From contig CAWGMT010000013.1 in the NCBI GenBank assembly GCA_963823675.1, forward strand, positions 1,207,441-1,271,440: a stretch of 64,000 nucleotides of DNA. Reading direction: 5' to 3'. Below, piece by piece: positions 18,879 through 27,279 of the stretch (within the stretch, counting starts at the first letter, position 1; each line of letters starts with the position of its first letter). The translations under genes were made by a program, and so were the position numbers. The notes beneath the pieces are model-generated. The model was not told where the DNA came from. It made no database searches and worked only from the letters and a program-made list of their open reading frames with translations. Source of the DNA: CAWGMT01 sp963823675 (GTDB taxonomy: Bacteria; Planctomycetota; Planctomycetia; Isosphaerales; Isosphaeraceae).

Positions 18879-20126
18879 TCAGCGCGTCGCCTTGCTCACC
18901 ACCCTCTCGAAGAATTCCCCGAGCGGCGGGATGCACACTTCGAGGCTGTACTTTTCCGCGATCGTCTGGCGGGCGGCGCGGCCAAGCGGGGCAAACTCAG
19001 CGGCGTTGGCGAGTACGCGAATCGCTGTTTCGGTGAGCCTCTCTGCATCAAGAAGCGGCTCGACCAGCCCGTTTCGGCCCGGCTCGATCACCTCGCGCAC
19101 CGGCGGGACGTCCGAGGCCAGCACCACGCAACCGCTGGCCATCGCGTCCAGCATCGACCAGGACAGGACAAAAGGGGCGGTCAGGTAGATGTGCAGGTCG
19201 CTGATGCGCAGAATATCGGCCAGGTGCTCGGGCAGGATCCGACCCAGGAACACGAAGCGGCTGAGATCGTAGTCGTCCCGGCTCAGGACCCACTGCTTGA
19301 AGCTGGGCGAACCCGTGTGCAGCTTGTCCCAGCCGTAATGGATCTCCTCGCCGCCGACCACGACGAAGAGCACGTCAGAGCGTTCCCGGGCGATGCGCTG
19401 GGCGACCTTCATGAAAAGATCGAAGCCCCGGATCGACTCCAGCCCTCGCGACACAAAGGTGACGATTCGCGTGCCAGGCGGGATCGCGGCCGCGCCGATC
19501 TGCCTGGGTGCGGCGCCGGGGTGATAAAGGCTCGTATCGATCCCGTCGAAGTGAACCTCGATCTTGGAATGAAACCGCGCTGGAAACGACTGCTTCTGCC
19601 AGGTCGTCGCCGAGTAGCCGGCGTCGCAATCGACCAGTGTCACCAGGGTCGGAGCATTGATGCACCGGGGAAAAAACGGGGCTGGCTCGGCCGGCGGCAA
19701 GTCGATCCGGTACGAGATATCCCGGCGCTGGTTGGCGAAGTAGTACTCGCAATAGATGACGATCGGGCAATCGACCACCTCGCGGAGGAACAAGCTTGGC
19801 GCGCCGCGGCCTCCGTGTGCGACGACCAGGTCGGGCCGGAGCCGGGCGTTGGACCGGATCGCGTCGTGCACTTTCCGGCACTGCTCGAGATAGTGCCCAT
19901 AGATCTGCGGCCAGGGGACGCCCTCGCTGGATCGGTGTTCGGCGGCCAGGGGAATCTGATGGATCTCAAGTGTCTGGAGCATCTCGGGAGTCGGCGTCGG
20001 GCAGCTCGAGAGGCTCTGAACGAGGAAGCTGCAATGCCAGCCATGGTGCCTGGCGAGCTCGAGACCGAGCCGGCCGAACTGGGCGGGAAAGGCGTCATGG
20101 ATGAAAAGGACATTCACCGCCGTCAT
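18879..20126 (-). CDS. Glycosyltransferase (GT4-like, GT-B fold), first of pair
   Basis: A protein of 415 residues. The N-terminal Rossmann half begins NVLFIHDAFPAQFGRLGLEL, typical of GT-B enzymes, and PDLVVAHGGRGAPSLFLREV follows. The C-terminal donor-binding half shows RIVTFVSRGLESIRGFDLFM, RFVFLGRIL, LHIYLTAPFVLSWSMLDAMA, SGCVVLASD and VREVIEPGRNGLVEP, a degenerate EX7E-type signature. Such proteins add sugars to cell-envelope glycans or small molecules; the substrate is unknown. Its ATG overlaps the stop of the upstream glycosyltransferase by 4 nt, indicating translational coupling. A fragment of a paralogue lies at 15825-16037. Confidence 0.87.
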   Translation of the reverse strand: MTAVNVLFIHDAFPAQFGRLGLELARHHGWHCSFLVQSLSSCPTPTPEMLQTLEIHQIPLAAEHRSSEGVPWPQIYGHYLEQCRKVHDAIRSNARLRPDLVVAHGGRGAPSLFLREVVDCPIVIYCEYYFANQRRDISYRIDLPPAEPAPFFPRCINAPTLVTLVDCDAGYSATTWQKQSFPARFHSKIEVHFDGIDTSLYHPGAAPRQIGAAAIPPGTRIVTFVSRGLESIRGFDLFMKVAQRIARERSDVLFVVVGGEEIHYGWDKLHTGSPSFKQWVLSRDDYDLSRFVFLGRILPEHLADILRISDLHIYLTAPFVLSWSMLDAMASGCVVLASDVPPVREVIEPGRNGLVEPLLDAERLTETAIRVLANAAEFAPLGRAARQTIAEKYSLEVCIPPLGEFFERVVSKATR

Positions 20127-21391
20127 CCCCTGGCGCCAGCCAGCGCCGAGAACTGTTCCGCGAGTCGGGGCACACAGACATCGTGGGAATACCGCTCTTG
20201 CACCATTGCCGCCGCCGCGTCGCCGAGCGGCCGGTATGCAGCCGGGTCTGCCAGCACAGCCAGCGCCGTCCGCAGGAACCCATCGGAATCCGGTCCATCG
20301 ATCAACAGGCCAGTCTGCTCATTCGCGATGACCTCGCGATGCGGCTCGGTGTCGGCGGCCAGTATGATGCAACCGGCCGCCATCGCTTCCATCAGCGAGC
20401 GCGCGACCGGATAGGATCGGCCAGGAGCGATGTGCAGGTCGCTGGCGCCGAGGATTTCGGCCACGACCGAGGGAGTTGTGGGTCCCACGAACCAGAGACG
20501 CTCGGGATCGGCCGGCGGCTGCGCGGCCAGAAGGTGCGCCGGGTAATCGCGATTGTGAAACGTGACGTCGAGCCCGCGCCGGACAACGGGGTCGCCGGCA
20601 ACGACGCAGAGCACGTCCCGACGGGCGCGGAGCAGGGCGTTGGCGACGGCGAAAAAACGGTCGAATCCGCGCAGGCGGTCGAGCGACCGGGCCACGAAGC
20701 TGACGACCCGCGCGTCATCGGGTATGGCCCTGCCGGCGACCGAGCGCGGGCCCTGGGCTTTTCTGTGCCAGGGAGATGGAGCGAACCGCCGCGCGTCGAC
20801 TCCGTCATGAAGGACCAGGAGCGCATCGCGGTACTCGGCGGGAAACAACTGCCGCTGCCAGTTGGTCGGCGTCCACCCGAGCGCGGCTTGCTCGAGGTCC
20901 AGGAGATCGATGCCGGCCATCGACCGCCGCCAGTGAAAGTAGGCCGGTGGGGTTTCGGCGCCGGCCAGATCGGCAAGGTCATGGCGGTGGGCGTGATAGT
21001 AATAATCGAGAAAGCTGACCACGGGCGCCGCGGGCCAGTAGACGGGCGCAAAGAGGCTCGAGCCCAGACCGGCCGAGCGGCCGACGATCAGGTCGATCGG
21101 CCGCGGCCGGCGCTGTTCCAGCACCTCCCAGCAGCCATAGGCGTAGCACAGGCTACGCTCGAGCGCGCGCGACCAGGCGACCGCGGATTCCCGTGCGACA
21201 CCGCCCACGCCGAACGTCTGGACCTCGAGGCCATTTCCGACCGAGGCCGGCCACGAGGAGCGCGGCTCGAGCGTATGGCAGTAAAATGAAGCCCGGTAGC
21301 CTCTCCGCCGCACCAGCCAGTCGGCCGCCGCGCCCAGCCGGCCGGGAAAACTGGGCTCAACCCAGAGCACATGCAGCGGGTCTTGCGCCAT
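20123..21391 (-). CDS. Glycosyltransferase (GT4-like, GT-B fold), second of pair
   Basis: A protein of 422 residues. The N-terminus (DPLHVLWVEPSFPGRLGAAA) and the mid-protein FLDYYYHAHRHDLADL parallel the neighbouring glycosyltransferase. The donor domain shows RVVSFVARSLDRLRGFDRFF, LWFVGPTTPSVVAEIL, LHIAPGRSYPVARSLMEAMA, AGCIILAAD and HREVIANEQTGLLIDG, with the Glu of the EX7E motif retained (MEAMAAG). The two enzymes look like diverged tandem paralogues and probably work in one pathway. They lie 74 bp downstream of rpsG on the same strand, so read-through from the ribosomal promoter is possible. Confidence 0.87.
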   Translation of the reverse strand: MAQDPLHVLWVEPSFPGRLGAAADWLVRRRGYRASFYCHTLEPRSSWPASVGNGLEVQTFGVGGVARESAVAWSRALERSLCYAYGCWEVLEQRRPRPIDLIVGRSAGLGSSLFAPVYWPAAPVVSFLDYYYHAHRHDLADLAGAETPPAYFHWRRSMAGIDLLDLEQAALGWTPTNWQRQLFPAEYRDALLVLHDGVDARRFAPSPWHRKAQGPRSVAGRAIPDDARVVSFVARSLDRLRGFDRFFAVANALLRARRDVLCVVAGDPVVRRGLDVTFHNRDYPAHLLAAQPPADPERLWFVGPTTPSVVAEILGASDLHIAPGRSYPVARSLMEAMAAGCIILAADTEPHREVIANEQTGLLIDGPDSDGFLRTALAVLADPAAYRPLGDAAAAMVQERYSHDVCVPRLAEQFSALAGARG

Positions 21392-21465
21392 GGACGCGGA
21401 AGCTTCGGCTTACCGGGACAGGGGGGCGCGACACTGGGGTGATGAAAGGTTCGCGGAGCCCGCGG

Positions 21466-21939
21466 TCACCACGCGAAGTGGGCGAATGCCTTGTTGGCGT
21501 CAGCCATACGGTGGACATTCTCCCGGCGAGTGATCGCGGCACCTTCCCGGTTGAAGGCCGCGAGCAATTCATCCGCCAGCTTGACGGCCATCGGCCGTCC
21601 CTTCTTCTCGCGGGCCGCCATCAAGATCCAGCGGATCGAGAGCGTCTGTTGACGGTTCTTGTTGACCTGCATCGGCACTTGATAGGTGGCGCCACCGACT
21701 CGCTTGGAGCGGACCTCGATCATCGGCTTGACGTTTTCGACCGCGCGGGTGAAAACTTCGATCGGGCTCTCATTGGGCAGCCGCTTCTGAACGATCTCCA
21801 TCGCGTCGTAAAAGATCTTCTGCGCCACACTTTTTTTGCCGTTGTGCATGACGCAGTTGATGAACTTGCCGGCCAGCTTCGAGCCGAACCGGGGATCAGG
21901 GCGAAGGTGAGTCTTGCTGGCGGTAAACTTCCGGGCCAT
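21466..21939 (-). CDS. rpsG: Small-subunit ribosomal protein S7 (uS7)
   Basis: A protein of 157 residues, the normal size. It has diagnostic stretches: RPDPRFGSKLAGKFINCVMH, NGKKSVAQKIFYDAME, RVGGATYQVPMQV, and RWILMAAREKKGRPMAVKLA. S7 nucleates assembly of the 16S rRNA 3' domain and lines the E site. It follows rpsL with a 42-bp gap on the minus strand. The usual next gene of the str operon, fusA, is not downstream; two glycosyltransferases are. Confidence 0.98.
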   Translation of the reverse strand: MARKFTASKTHLRPDPRFGSKLAGKFINCVMHNGKKSVAQKIFYDAMEIVQKRLPNESPIEVFTRAVENVKPMIEVRSKRVGGATYQVPMQVNKNRQQTLSIRWILMAAREKKGRPMAVKLADELLAAFNREGAAITRRENVHRMADANKAFAHFAW

Positions 21940-21981
21940 AAACGTCGGTCCTACTGGCTTTTACTTCTTGAGCGTTTCGTT

Positions 21982-22383
21982 TCACTTCTTCTTGGCGGCG
22001 GCAGGAGCGGCGGCTTTCTTCCGTTGCGCGCCATACTTGGAGCGCGCCTGCTTGCGCTTCTCGACCCCCTGGCAGTCCAGCACGCCCCGGACGATGTGGT
22101 AGCGCACGCCCGGCAGATCGCGCACGCGGCCGCCGCGCACCAGCACGATTGAGTGTTCCTGCAAGTTGTGACCTTCACCGCCGATGTAAGCGGTGATTTC
22201 CTTACCGTTTGAAAGCCGCACCCTCGCCACCTTTCGCAGCGCCGAGTTGGGCTTCTTGGGCGTCATGGTTTTGACCTGGAGACACACCCCACGCCGAAAC
22301 GGGGATGACTCCAGCACCGGCGCCTTGGTCTTGTATTTCACCGGGCGGCGCGGTTTTCGCACAAGCTGATTGATTGTGGGCAT
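21982..22383 (-). CDS. rpsL: Small-subunit ribosomal protein S12 (uS12)
   Basis: A protein of 133 residues starting at ATG 22383 (MPTINQLVRK), the family's usual start. The decoding-centre loops are clear: TPKKPNSALRK (Lys43 retained) and VRGGRVRDLPGVRYH. At residue 88 (numbering as in mycobacterial S12, which this aligns with directly) the usual Lys is Arg, encoded CGC; K88R is a known streptomycin-resistance change. The C-terminus has an Ala/Lys-rich tail (AAAPAAAKKK). A strong promoter-like sequence lies 70-97 bp upstream. It is the first gene of a rpsL-rpsG unit. Confidence 0.98.
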   Translation of the reverse strand: MPTINQLVRKPRRPVKYKTKAPVLESSPFRRGVCLQVKTMTPKKPNSALRKVARVRLSNGKEITAYIGGEGHNLQEHSIVLVRGGRVRDLPGVRYHIVRGVLDCQGVEKRKQARSKYGAQRKKAAAPAAAKKK

Positions 22384-22452
22384 AAATCCGTCGTTCCCAT
22401 TTCCCCGTCTGGCTCGCTGCGATTCGATGCACCGAGATGATTCGAATCTCCT

Positions 22453-22480
22453 AGAATAACCCGCGTTCGTCAATTGTCAA
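22453..22480 (-). promoter_or_regulatory. Sigma70-type promoter candidate for rpsL-rpsG
   Basis: On the minus strand TTGACA (22475-22480) is followed after 16 nt by TATTCT (22453-22458). It sits about 70 bp upstream of the rpsL start in the expected orientation. A perfect -35 box is rare in such GC-rich sequence. Confidence 0.62.
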
Positions 22481-22620
22481 GCTGCTCACACGACGGATTC
22501 ACCCGATTCAAACTGGCGCAGACAACGCCGTCGCCGTTGGCTCCGGGTTAAACAAACTCAGCGGCTGCGGCTTGGCCGCGCTCTGCCGCTCTGTGCCTGG
22601 CGTGCCAAGAATCATCGTCT

Positions 22621-23709
22621 TCAATGCGGCAGCGAGACGGTCATGAGACACAAAGCCGATAAGAGCGCGACCAGACCCGCGTATTGAACGAGGATGACGA
22701 CGTCGGGCGCGGGGTTCGATTTGTCGATCGTCGTCCGGGCAACACCGGCTACCATGAGAAGGACAAGCATTCCCTCCGACGTAATGGCCCAGACCGTCGC
22801 GGTCGCCGCCAGGGCCAGCCAGCGCTGCGAGCGGCCGAGGCTGCGGAAAGCGCGTCCGCCGTCAAGCTGCCAGATCGGCATCAGGTTGAACAGGTTGATC
22901 CAGGCCCCGACCTTGGCCACGGCACCCCAGATCGGCTGCCGCGTCCAGGCGTAGACTCCCGCGCAGACCAGCGCCGCGGCCAGCCCCCAGATCGGCCCGG
23001 CCAGGCCCACGCGCGCATCCTGGCGAGGATCGGTCATCGCCTGATTCAAGCGGATGAACGCCCCCAGGCCCGGCACGAATAGCGGCGTGCTCGCTCGGAT
23101 TCCGTACCTCATGAGACAGGCCACATGGCCCATCTCGTGAACATACATCGACAAAACAAGTCCCAGCGCAAACCAGCCGCCGAATGCGGTCCAGTACACC
23201 CCGAGCGACAGGAACATCGACAGGAACGTACTCGCCTTGGTCAATCCCAGGAGGAGAAACTTTGCCTTGGTGAGCAGAAACACCGCCAGGAACTTGATCT
23301 TCCACAATGCCAGGGCAAGCGTGGCGACGACCCCTCCCGCCGCGCCGCCCGACCAGCGGCGCGAACCAGAGGGCGCGCCCGGCTCGGTCCCGGACGCCGG
23401 TGGAGTCGCTACGGGCCTTGGGCTGGCCTCCACCTGGCGGCCCAGCCGGGCGATCCGATCAGCGAGCAGGGCATACTGCCGGCTCTCGGGCGGCAAGTCG
23501 GCAAGAGCGTCGCGCCAGTGGGAAAGCGCCGTCGAGAGCTCGCCCTGCCTCTCCGCGGTTTCGGCCTTGCTCGCCAGCTCCTTGAGCCGGTCGGCATGGA
23601 CCAGGCGCTGGCACGAGGGACAGCTCAGCAGCCGCGGTGCGATCTCGCTCCCGCAGGCCGGGCACGAGCGGGCCCGAGCGGTTACGGGTAACGCCGGCTC
23701 AAGCGCCAT
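22621..23709 (-). CDS. M50-family (site-2 protease-like) zinc metallopeptidase with N-terminal zinc ribbon
   Basis: ATG 23709 lies 9 nt after GGAGG and gives 362 residues (a TTG at 23718 is the alternative). Two CxxC pairs (CPACGSEIAPRLLSCPSCQ) form a zinc ribbon at the N-terminus, followed by a TPR-like helical stretch and a linker. The membrane part carries the catalytic HEMGH (SMYVHEMGHVACLMRYGI) and the later WINLFNLMPIWQLDGGRAF, the NxxPxxxLDG-like motif providing the third zinc ligand. Such enzymes cut membrane-embedded regulators. The gene overlaps the upstream membrane-protein gene by 11 nt, so the two probably act together. Confidence 0.88.
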   Translation of the reverse strand: MALEPALPVTARARSCPACGSEIAPRLLSCPSCQRLVHADRLKELASKAETAERQGELSTALSHWRDALADLPPESRQYALLADRIARLGRQVEASPRPVATPPASGTEPGAPSGSRRWSGGAAGGVVATLALALWKIKFLAVFLLTKAKFLLLGLTKASTFLSMFLSLGVYWTAFGGWFALGLVLSMYVHEMGHVACLMRYGIRASTPLFVPGLGAFIRLNQAMTDPRQDARVGLAGPIWGLAAALVCAGVYAWTRQPIWGAVAKVGAWINLFNLMPIWQLDGGRAFRSLGRSQRWLALAATATVWAITSEGMLVLLMVAGVARTTIDKSNPAPDVVILVQYAGLVALLSALCLMTVSLPH

Positions 23710-24415
23710 CCCCGACAACCTCCGGCGGTACGCCGCCTTCAGGTGATGCGCTCACACGGAACGGCCCGTTGAATGTCAGGTAAACCTTCTTGTTGGTCTT
23801 CCAGGCTTCCCAGAGGGCAAAAGCATAGATGAACCCGGCAATGGGCGCGTGAAAGGATTCGTAGACTGGATAAATAAACATGAATCCCGTTAGAATGAGT
23901 AGGGACATGAGCAACCCAGCCAGACTCGGCGGCTCGGCGGCGTCTGGCGCCTTTTTCGCTTCGGCGGCCCGCTTTTCGCTGGATCCGGGATCTCCTCTGG
24001 CCGCTGGACGGGCGCCGTCCTGGGCCAGACCTGGCGGACCGTCCGCGATCGGCTGCGCCGGGCCCTTGGCAACCGTTTCCGAGCTCTTGAGCTGGGTCTT
24101 GGACTTCGCGGAATCCGGCTGGCTGCCAATGCGGGAAGCATTCTCTTGCTTTTTGCCCTGTTTCGCCTGCTGGAGGGCGCCCTCGAACAAGAAGGGTACG
24201 TTCATGGCCACGATCGACGAGTACGTCAGAAAGAGGGCCAGGAGCTGATAGAATCGCCCTCCGCGATTCCCCGAGCCGGCGCGAACCCCGCCACCCACCA
24301 TCACGCCCACGACGATCGCAATGAGCCCGATATTGTAGCCGGTTACACGCACGATCATGTAGTACACGACCGCTCCCGCCAATGCGGCCAGCATTCCGTA
24401 GAGTAACGATCTCAT
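23699..24415 (-). CDS. Hypothetical membrane protein
   Basis: ATG 24415 overlaps the previous gene's stop as ATGA and gives 238 residues. Two to three N-terminal membrane segments (LLYGMLAALAGAVVYYMIV, YNIGLIAIVVGVMVGGGV, LLALFLTYSSIVAMNVPFLF) are followed by a charged, Ala/Lys/Pro-rich cytosolic stretch of about 90 residues. Two more helices near the C-terminus follow (LAGLLMSLLILTGFMFIYPV). I do not recognise the family. It lies between a zinc-ribbon protein and an M50 protease with overlapping frames, so it may be an adaptor or substrate of the protease (inference). Confidence 0.72.
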   Translation of the reverse strand: MRSLLYGMLAALAGAVVYYMIVRVTGYNIGLIAIVVGVMVGGGVRAGSGNRGGRFYQLLALFLTYSSIVAMNVPFLFEGALQQAKQGKKQENASRIGSQPDSAKSKTQLKSSETVAKGPAQPIADGPPGLAQDGARPAARGDPGSSEKRAAEAKKAPDAAEPPSLAGLLMSLLILTGFMFIYPVYESFHAPIAGFIYAFALWEAWKTNKKVYLTFNGPFRVSASPEGGVPPEVVGDGA

Positions 24416-24657
24416 GCCGCGCGCAGCCGAGAACCACCCCGATAGGCTTCCTCGATCCGGAGTCGACACGGCCCGCAGACAATCTTGCCCCCGATCTCGA
24501 AGTAGGCGTCGGCAATGGGTCGATTGCAGTTGGTGCAGCTCGCACCGCTTGCGCGTTGCCGCGCGGAATACTCCGCCTGATCAAACTGGATTTGATCGTC
24601 AGGCTGAAACGGGACTTCCGAATCACCTGGGTGATCCGGGGCACTCGGTTCCGACAT
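24412..24657 (-). CDS. Small zinc-ribbon protein
   Basis: An 81-residue protein. Its centre reads CTNCNRPIADAYFEIGGKIV, then CGPCR: two CxxC pairs 20 residues apart, a typical single zinc ribbon like those of LIM-like or rubredoxin-like knuckles. The N-terminus is acidic and disordered. Its stop overlaps the start of the membrane-protein gene downstream. It probably assists the adjacent membrane proteins; no direct evidence for its role. Confidence 0.72.
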   Translation of the reverse strand: MSEPSAPDHPGDSEVPFQPDDQIQFDQAEYSARQRASGASCTNCNRPIADAYFEIGGKIVCGPCRLRIEEAYRGGSRLRAA

Positions 24658-24798
24658 GACCCTTCCTCGAATGACGGCGCGGATGGGAGAGAAAACGATT
24701 CAGGCGCAGCTTGATGCGCACGATTGTCGCAGCAGATTCTCTCAGTGTAAATGGTGCCATTTCACGGCACGCCCGCGGCTGCGGGCGTGGAAGGGCCG

Positions 24799-26995
24799 TC
24801 ATGCCAGGAAGCCCGCAGCGATCAGACCGGCGCCGACAAGCGCGCCGAGAATCGCGCCGACATACCGAGCGTGGCGGGCGTAGCTGTTGCGGGTGACGCC
24901 GTTGACGGTGATCGACTTGAGCTCCAGATAGGGAAGCGGCGCACGCCGGAACCAGCCAACCGCTTCGACAGGCTTGCCGGCAAACTCTCCGGCGCGGAAG
25001 AGCCCGAAGAACCACTCCCAGATTCTCAGGGGCTGGCGGTAGTCGAGGAACAGGATCCCCGTCGCGTCGCGCATCACGAAGTCCTCGGACCAGATCAGGC
25101 CGGGCACGCCCCGGCCGATGATCGTGCCGCGCAGCCGCGCCGGCACCGGGCGGACGTTCGATACCTTCACCTTATGCAACAGGCCCGCGACCGCAAGCGG
25201 CGCGAAATAATCGCCGCGGTAGATCAGGACCGTCTTGATGAACGAGCCGACTCCTAGCCCCAGGACGGGCAAGCCGATGAGTGACAGGATGGCCTTACCC
25301 CCCGCCAGACCGGTCAGACCCAGCGCCAAGGCGATTCCCATTCCGACCGCCAAGGTAACAAGCGGAAGGAACATCACCAGAAGGTCCACGAGGAAATCGT
25401 CCCAGTAAGACTCTGGCTTGTGGCGGTCGAATACGACGTAGGGTTCGTCACCCATCGCGGCCGCCTGGTCGCTGAGATACTGCAGCCGATGGGCCACCAG
25501 CGGGTGGGTCGAGCTCAATTCGTAGAATGTCGCCCAGGGATTCCAGAGGTCCCATTGCATCGCGCTCTTGAGGTTTTCCTTGCTGATCCGGGGGGCCGCG
25601 GTCGCAGTCGCGGTCGCGGTCGCGGTCGCCGGCCGACGCGGACGAGTCAAACCCAGCCGATGCCGAGCTGGCGACCATCGCCACCGCCGATTTGCGGTCG
25701 AAGATCCCCATCGCGCCGATCGCATCGAGCGCGGGAACCATCCCCTTCTTGCTCGCCTTGCCCTTCTTGTCTTTCGTTTCGGCCGGTTCTGGGGCGGTCT
25801 GTGCTTGACCGCGAGCCGCCAGCCCGTAGCCGATCTTGACGAGCGCCGATGCCAGGGCATTGGGATTGCCGGTCACTCTACCGGCAAAGCGGTCGGCATA
25901 ATACTCGCGACAGCGGCTGAACCAGAGGACCATGTATTCGCTGGCGATGTAGAGGACATACGCGCCCACGGCCACCACGATCCGGTAGGCGTTGTCCTTG
26001 CCCCGGTTGCCCATCTGCATCGCCGTGCGATACAAGAAGTAAAGCAAGAGCGGCACGAGCTGGACGATCGTCATCAAGACCATGTCCCAGTTCTTGCCGT
26101 GGCCGATCTCGTGGGCGACAACGCCCTCGACCTCCTCGGGCTCGAGCAAGTCGAGAATGCCCTGGGTGATCACAATCCGCATGTTGTTGGGGTGGTGGCC
26201 GTAGGTGAAGGCGTTGGGCGCGCCGTCGTGGATCAGCCCGAACGAGGGAACCTTCATGTTCTGCTCACCGGCGACTCGCACCACAAAGTCGCGCAGATGG
26301 CCGGGCAACTGGTCGACGGAGACCCACGAGAACTTGTAGATCCACCGCAGCGCAAGATCCATCAGCCAGGGACCGAGTACAAACTGGAGCAGGATGATCC
26401 CCACGCCGATCCCCACCGCCACGCTGGCCGGCAAGATGCGGAGCTGGGCCAGCGTGATCAAGACCAACCCGAGCAGGCCATAAAGCAGGACGACCACCGA
26501 GGCCGAACGCAAGAAGAGATTCGGCAAGGGCAGCATGCCCGAGGACAGGTCGCGCAGCCGGTCGTGCGCACGTTCGTCGCGGGATGTTTCCATCGGGTCG
26601 AAAGACGGCGCCAGAGGATCGGAGGAACTCTCGAAACCAGGGCCCTCCGTCTCGAGATGAAAGGTGTGGCGATCGGCCTCCATCGCCTTGGTGAGCTCAC
26701 CCGAGTCGAACCAGTACCCCTCGCACTCGGGACAGCGGTCAACCAGCAGGTCCCGGCGCAGAAACGGCGTTTCTTCCAGATTGACTCGGCAGCGCGGACA
26801 CTGGCGGTCGGAGAGCACGGGCTCGTCGCTCTCCGAGGTCAACAGGCGTTCGAGCTCTTTGGGCTTCTTGCTCAGCAGGAAGACCTTGCCGCGATCGAGC
26901 CAGACACCTTTACAGGTCTTGCAGACATCGACGAGCACGCCCCCTTTGGCCATCGTCTCGACCAGCGAGGGCTGGTGGCATCCAGGACAGTTCAT
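24799..26995 (-). CDS. M48-family (HtpX/Ste24-like) membrane metallopeptidase with two zinc ribbons, frame interrupted once
   Basis: ATG 26995 begins MNCPGCHQPSLVETMAKGGV, a TFIIB-type zinc ribbon, and a second one follows (CPRCRVNLEETPFLRRDLLV, then CPECEGYWFDSGEL). Two membrane helices precede the protease core with VVAHEIGHGKNWDM (HExxH) and SRCREYYADRFAG, whose Glu is the third ligand. The frame breaks near 25590, where a GACCGC hexamer repeat meets a run of six Gs. The other frame continues with RISKENLKSAMQWDLWNPWA, HPLVAHRLQYLSDQAAAMGD and more membrane helices to 24799. M48 enzymes clear misfolded membrane proteins. The break may be a sequencing indel. Divergent from fusA. Confidence 0.86.
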
Positions 26996-27279
26996 CGCCC
27001 TTGACTCCCTCAACTGAACCCCGAATCGTGGAAACCCACCGCGCGCGGCAGCCGCGCCGGTAACTGGAGCTTGCAGTATATTAACAAGGGATTCGGCAGC
27101 CGGGGTCAACTATTTCCCCGGCTTCAGTTCTGCGCCCGAGACTCGCGCTGCATGCTGGTGCAGGGAGCGTTAATCTAGATGAACCGGGCTCGGGTTCATG
27201 CAAGGGAGAACTGCACTGGCCCGTTTGCCGGAAGTCTCCATGCCGCCGCCGGTTTGACTTGATCGAGGACGAACCCACG

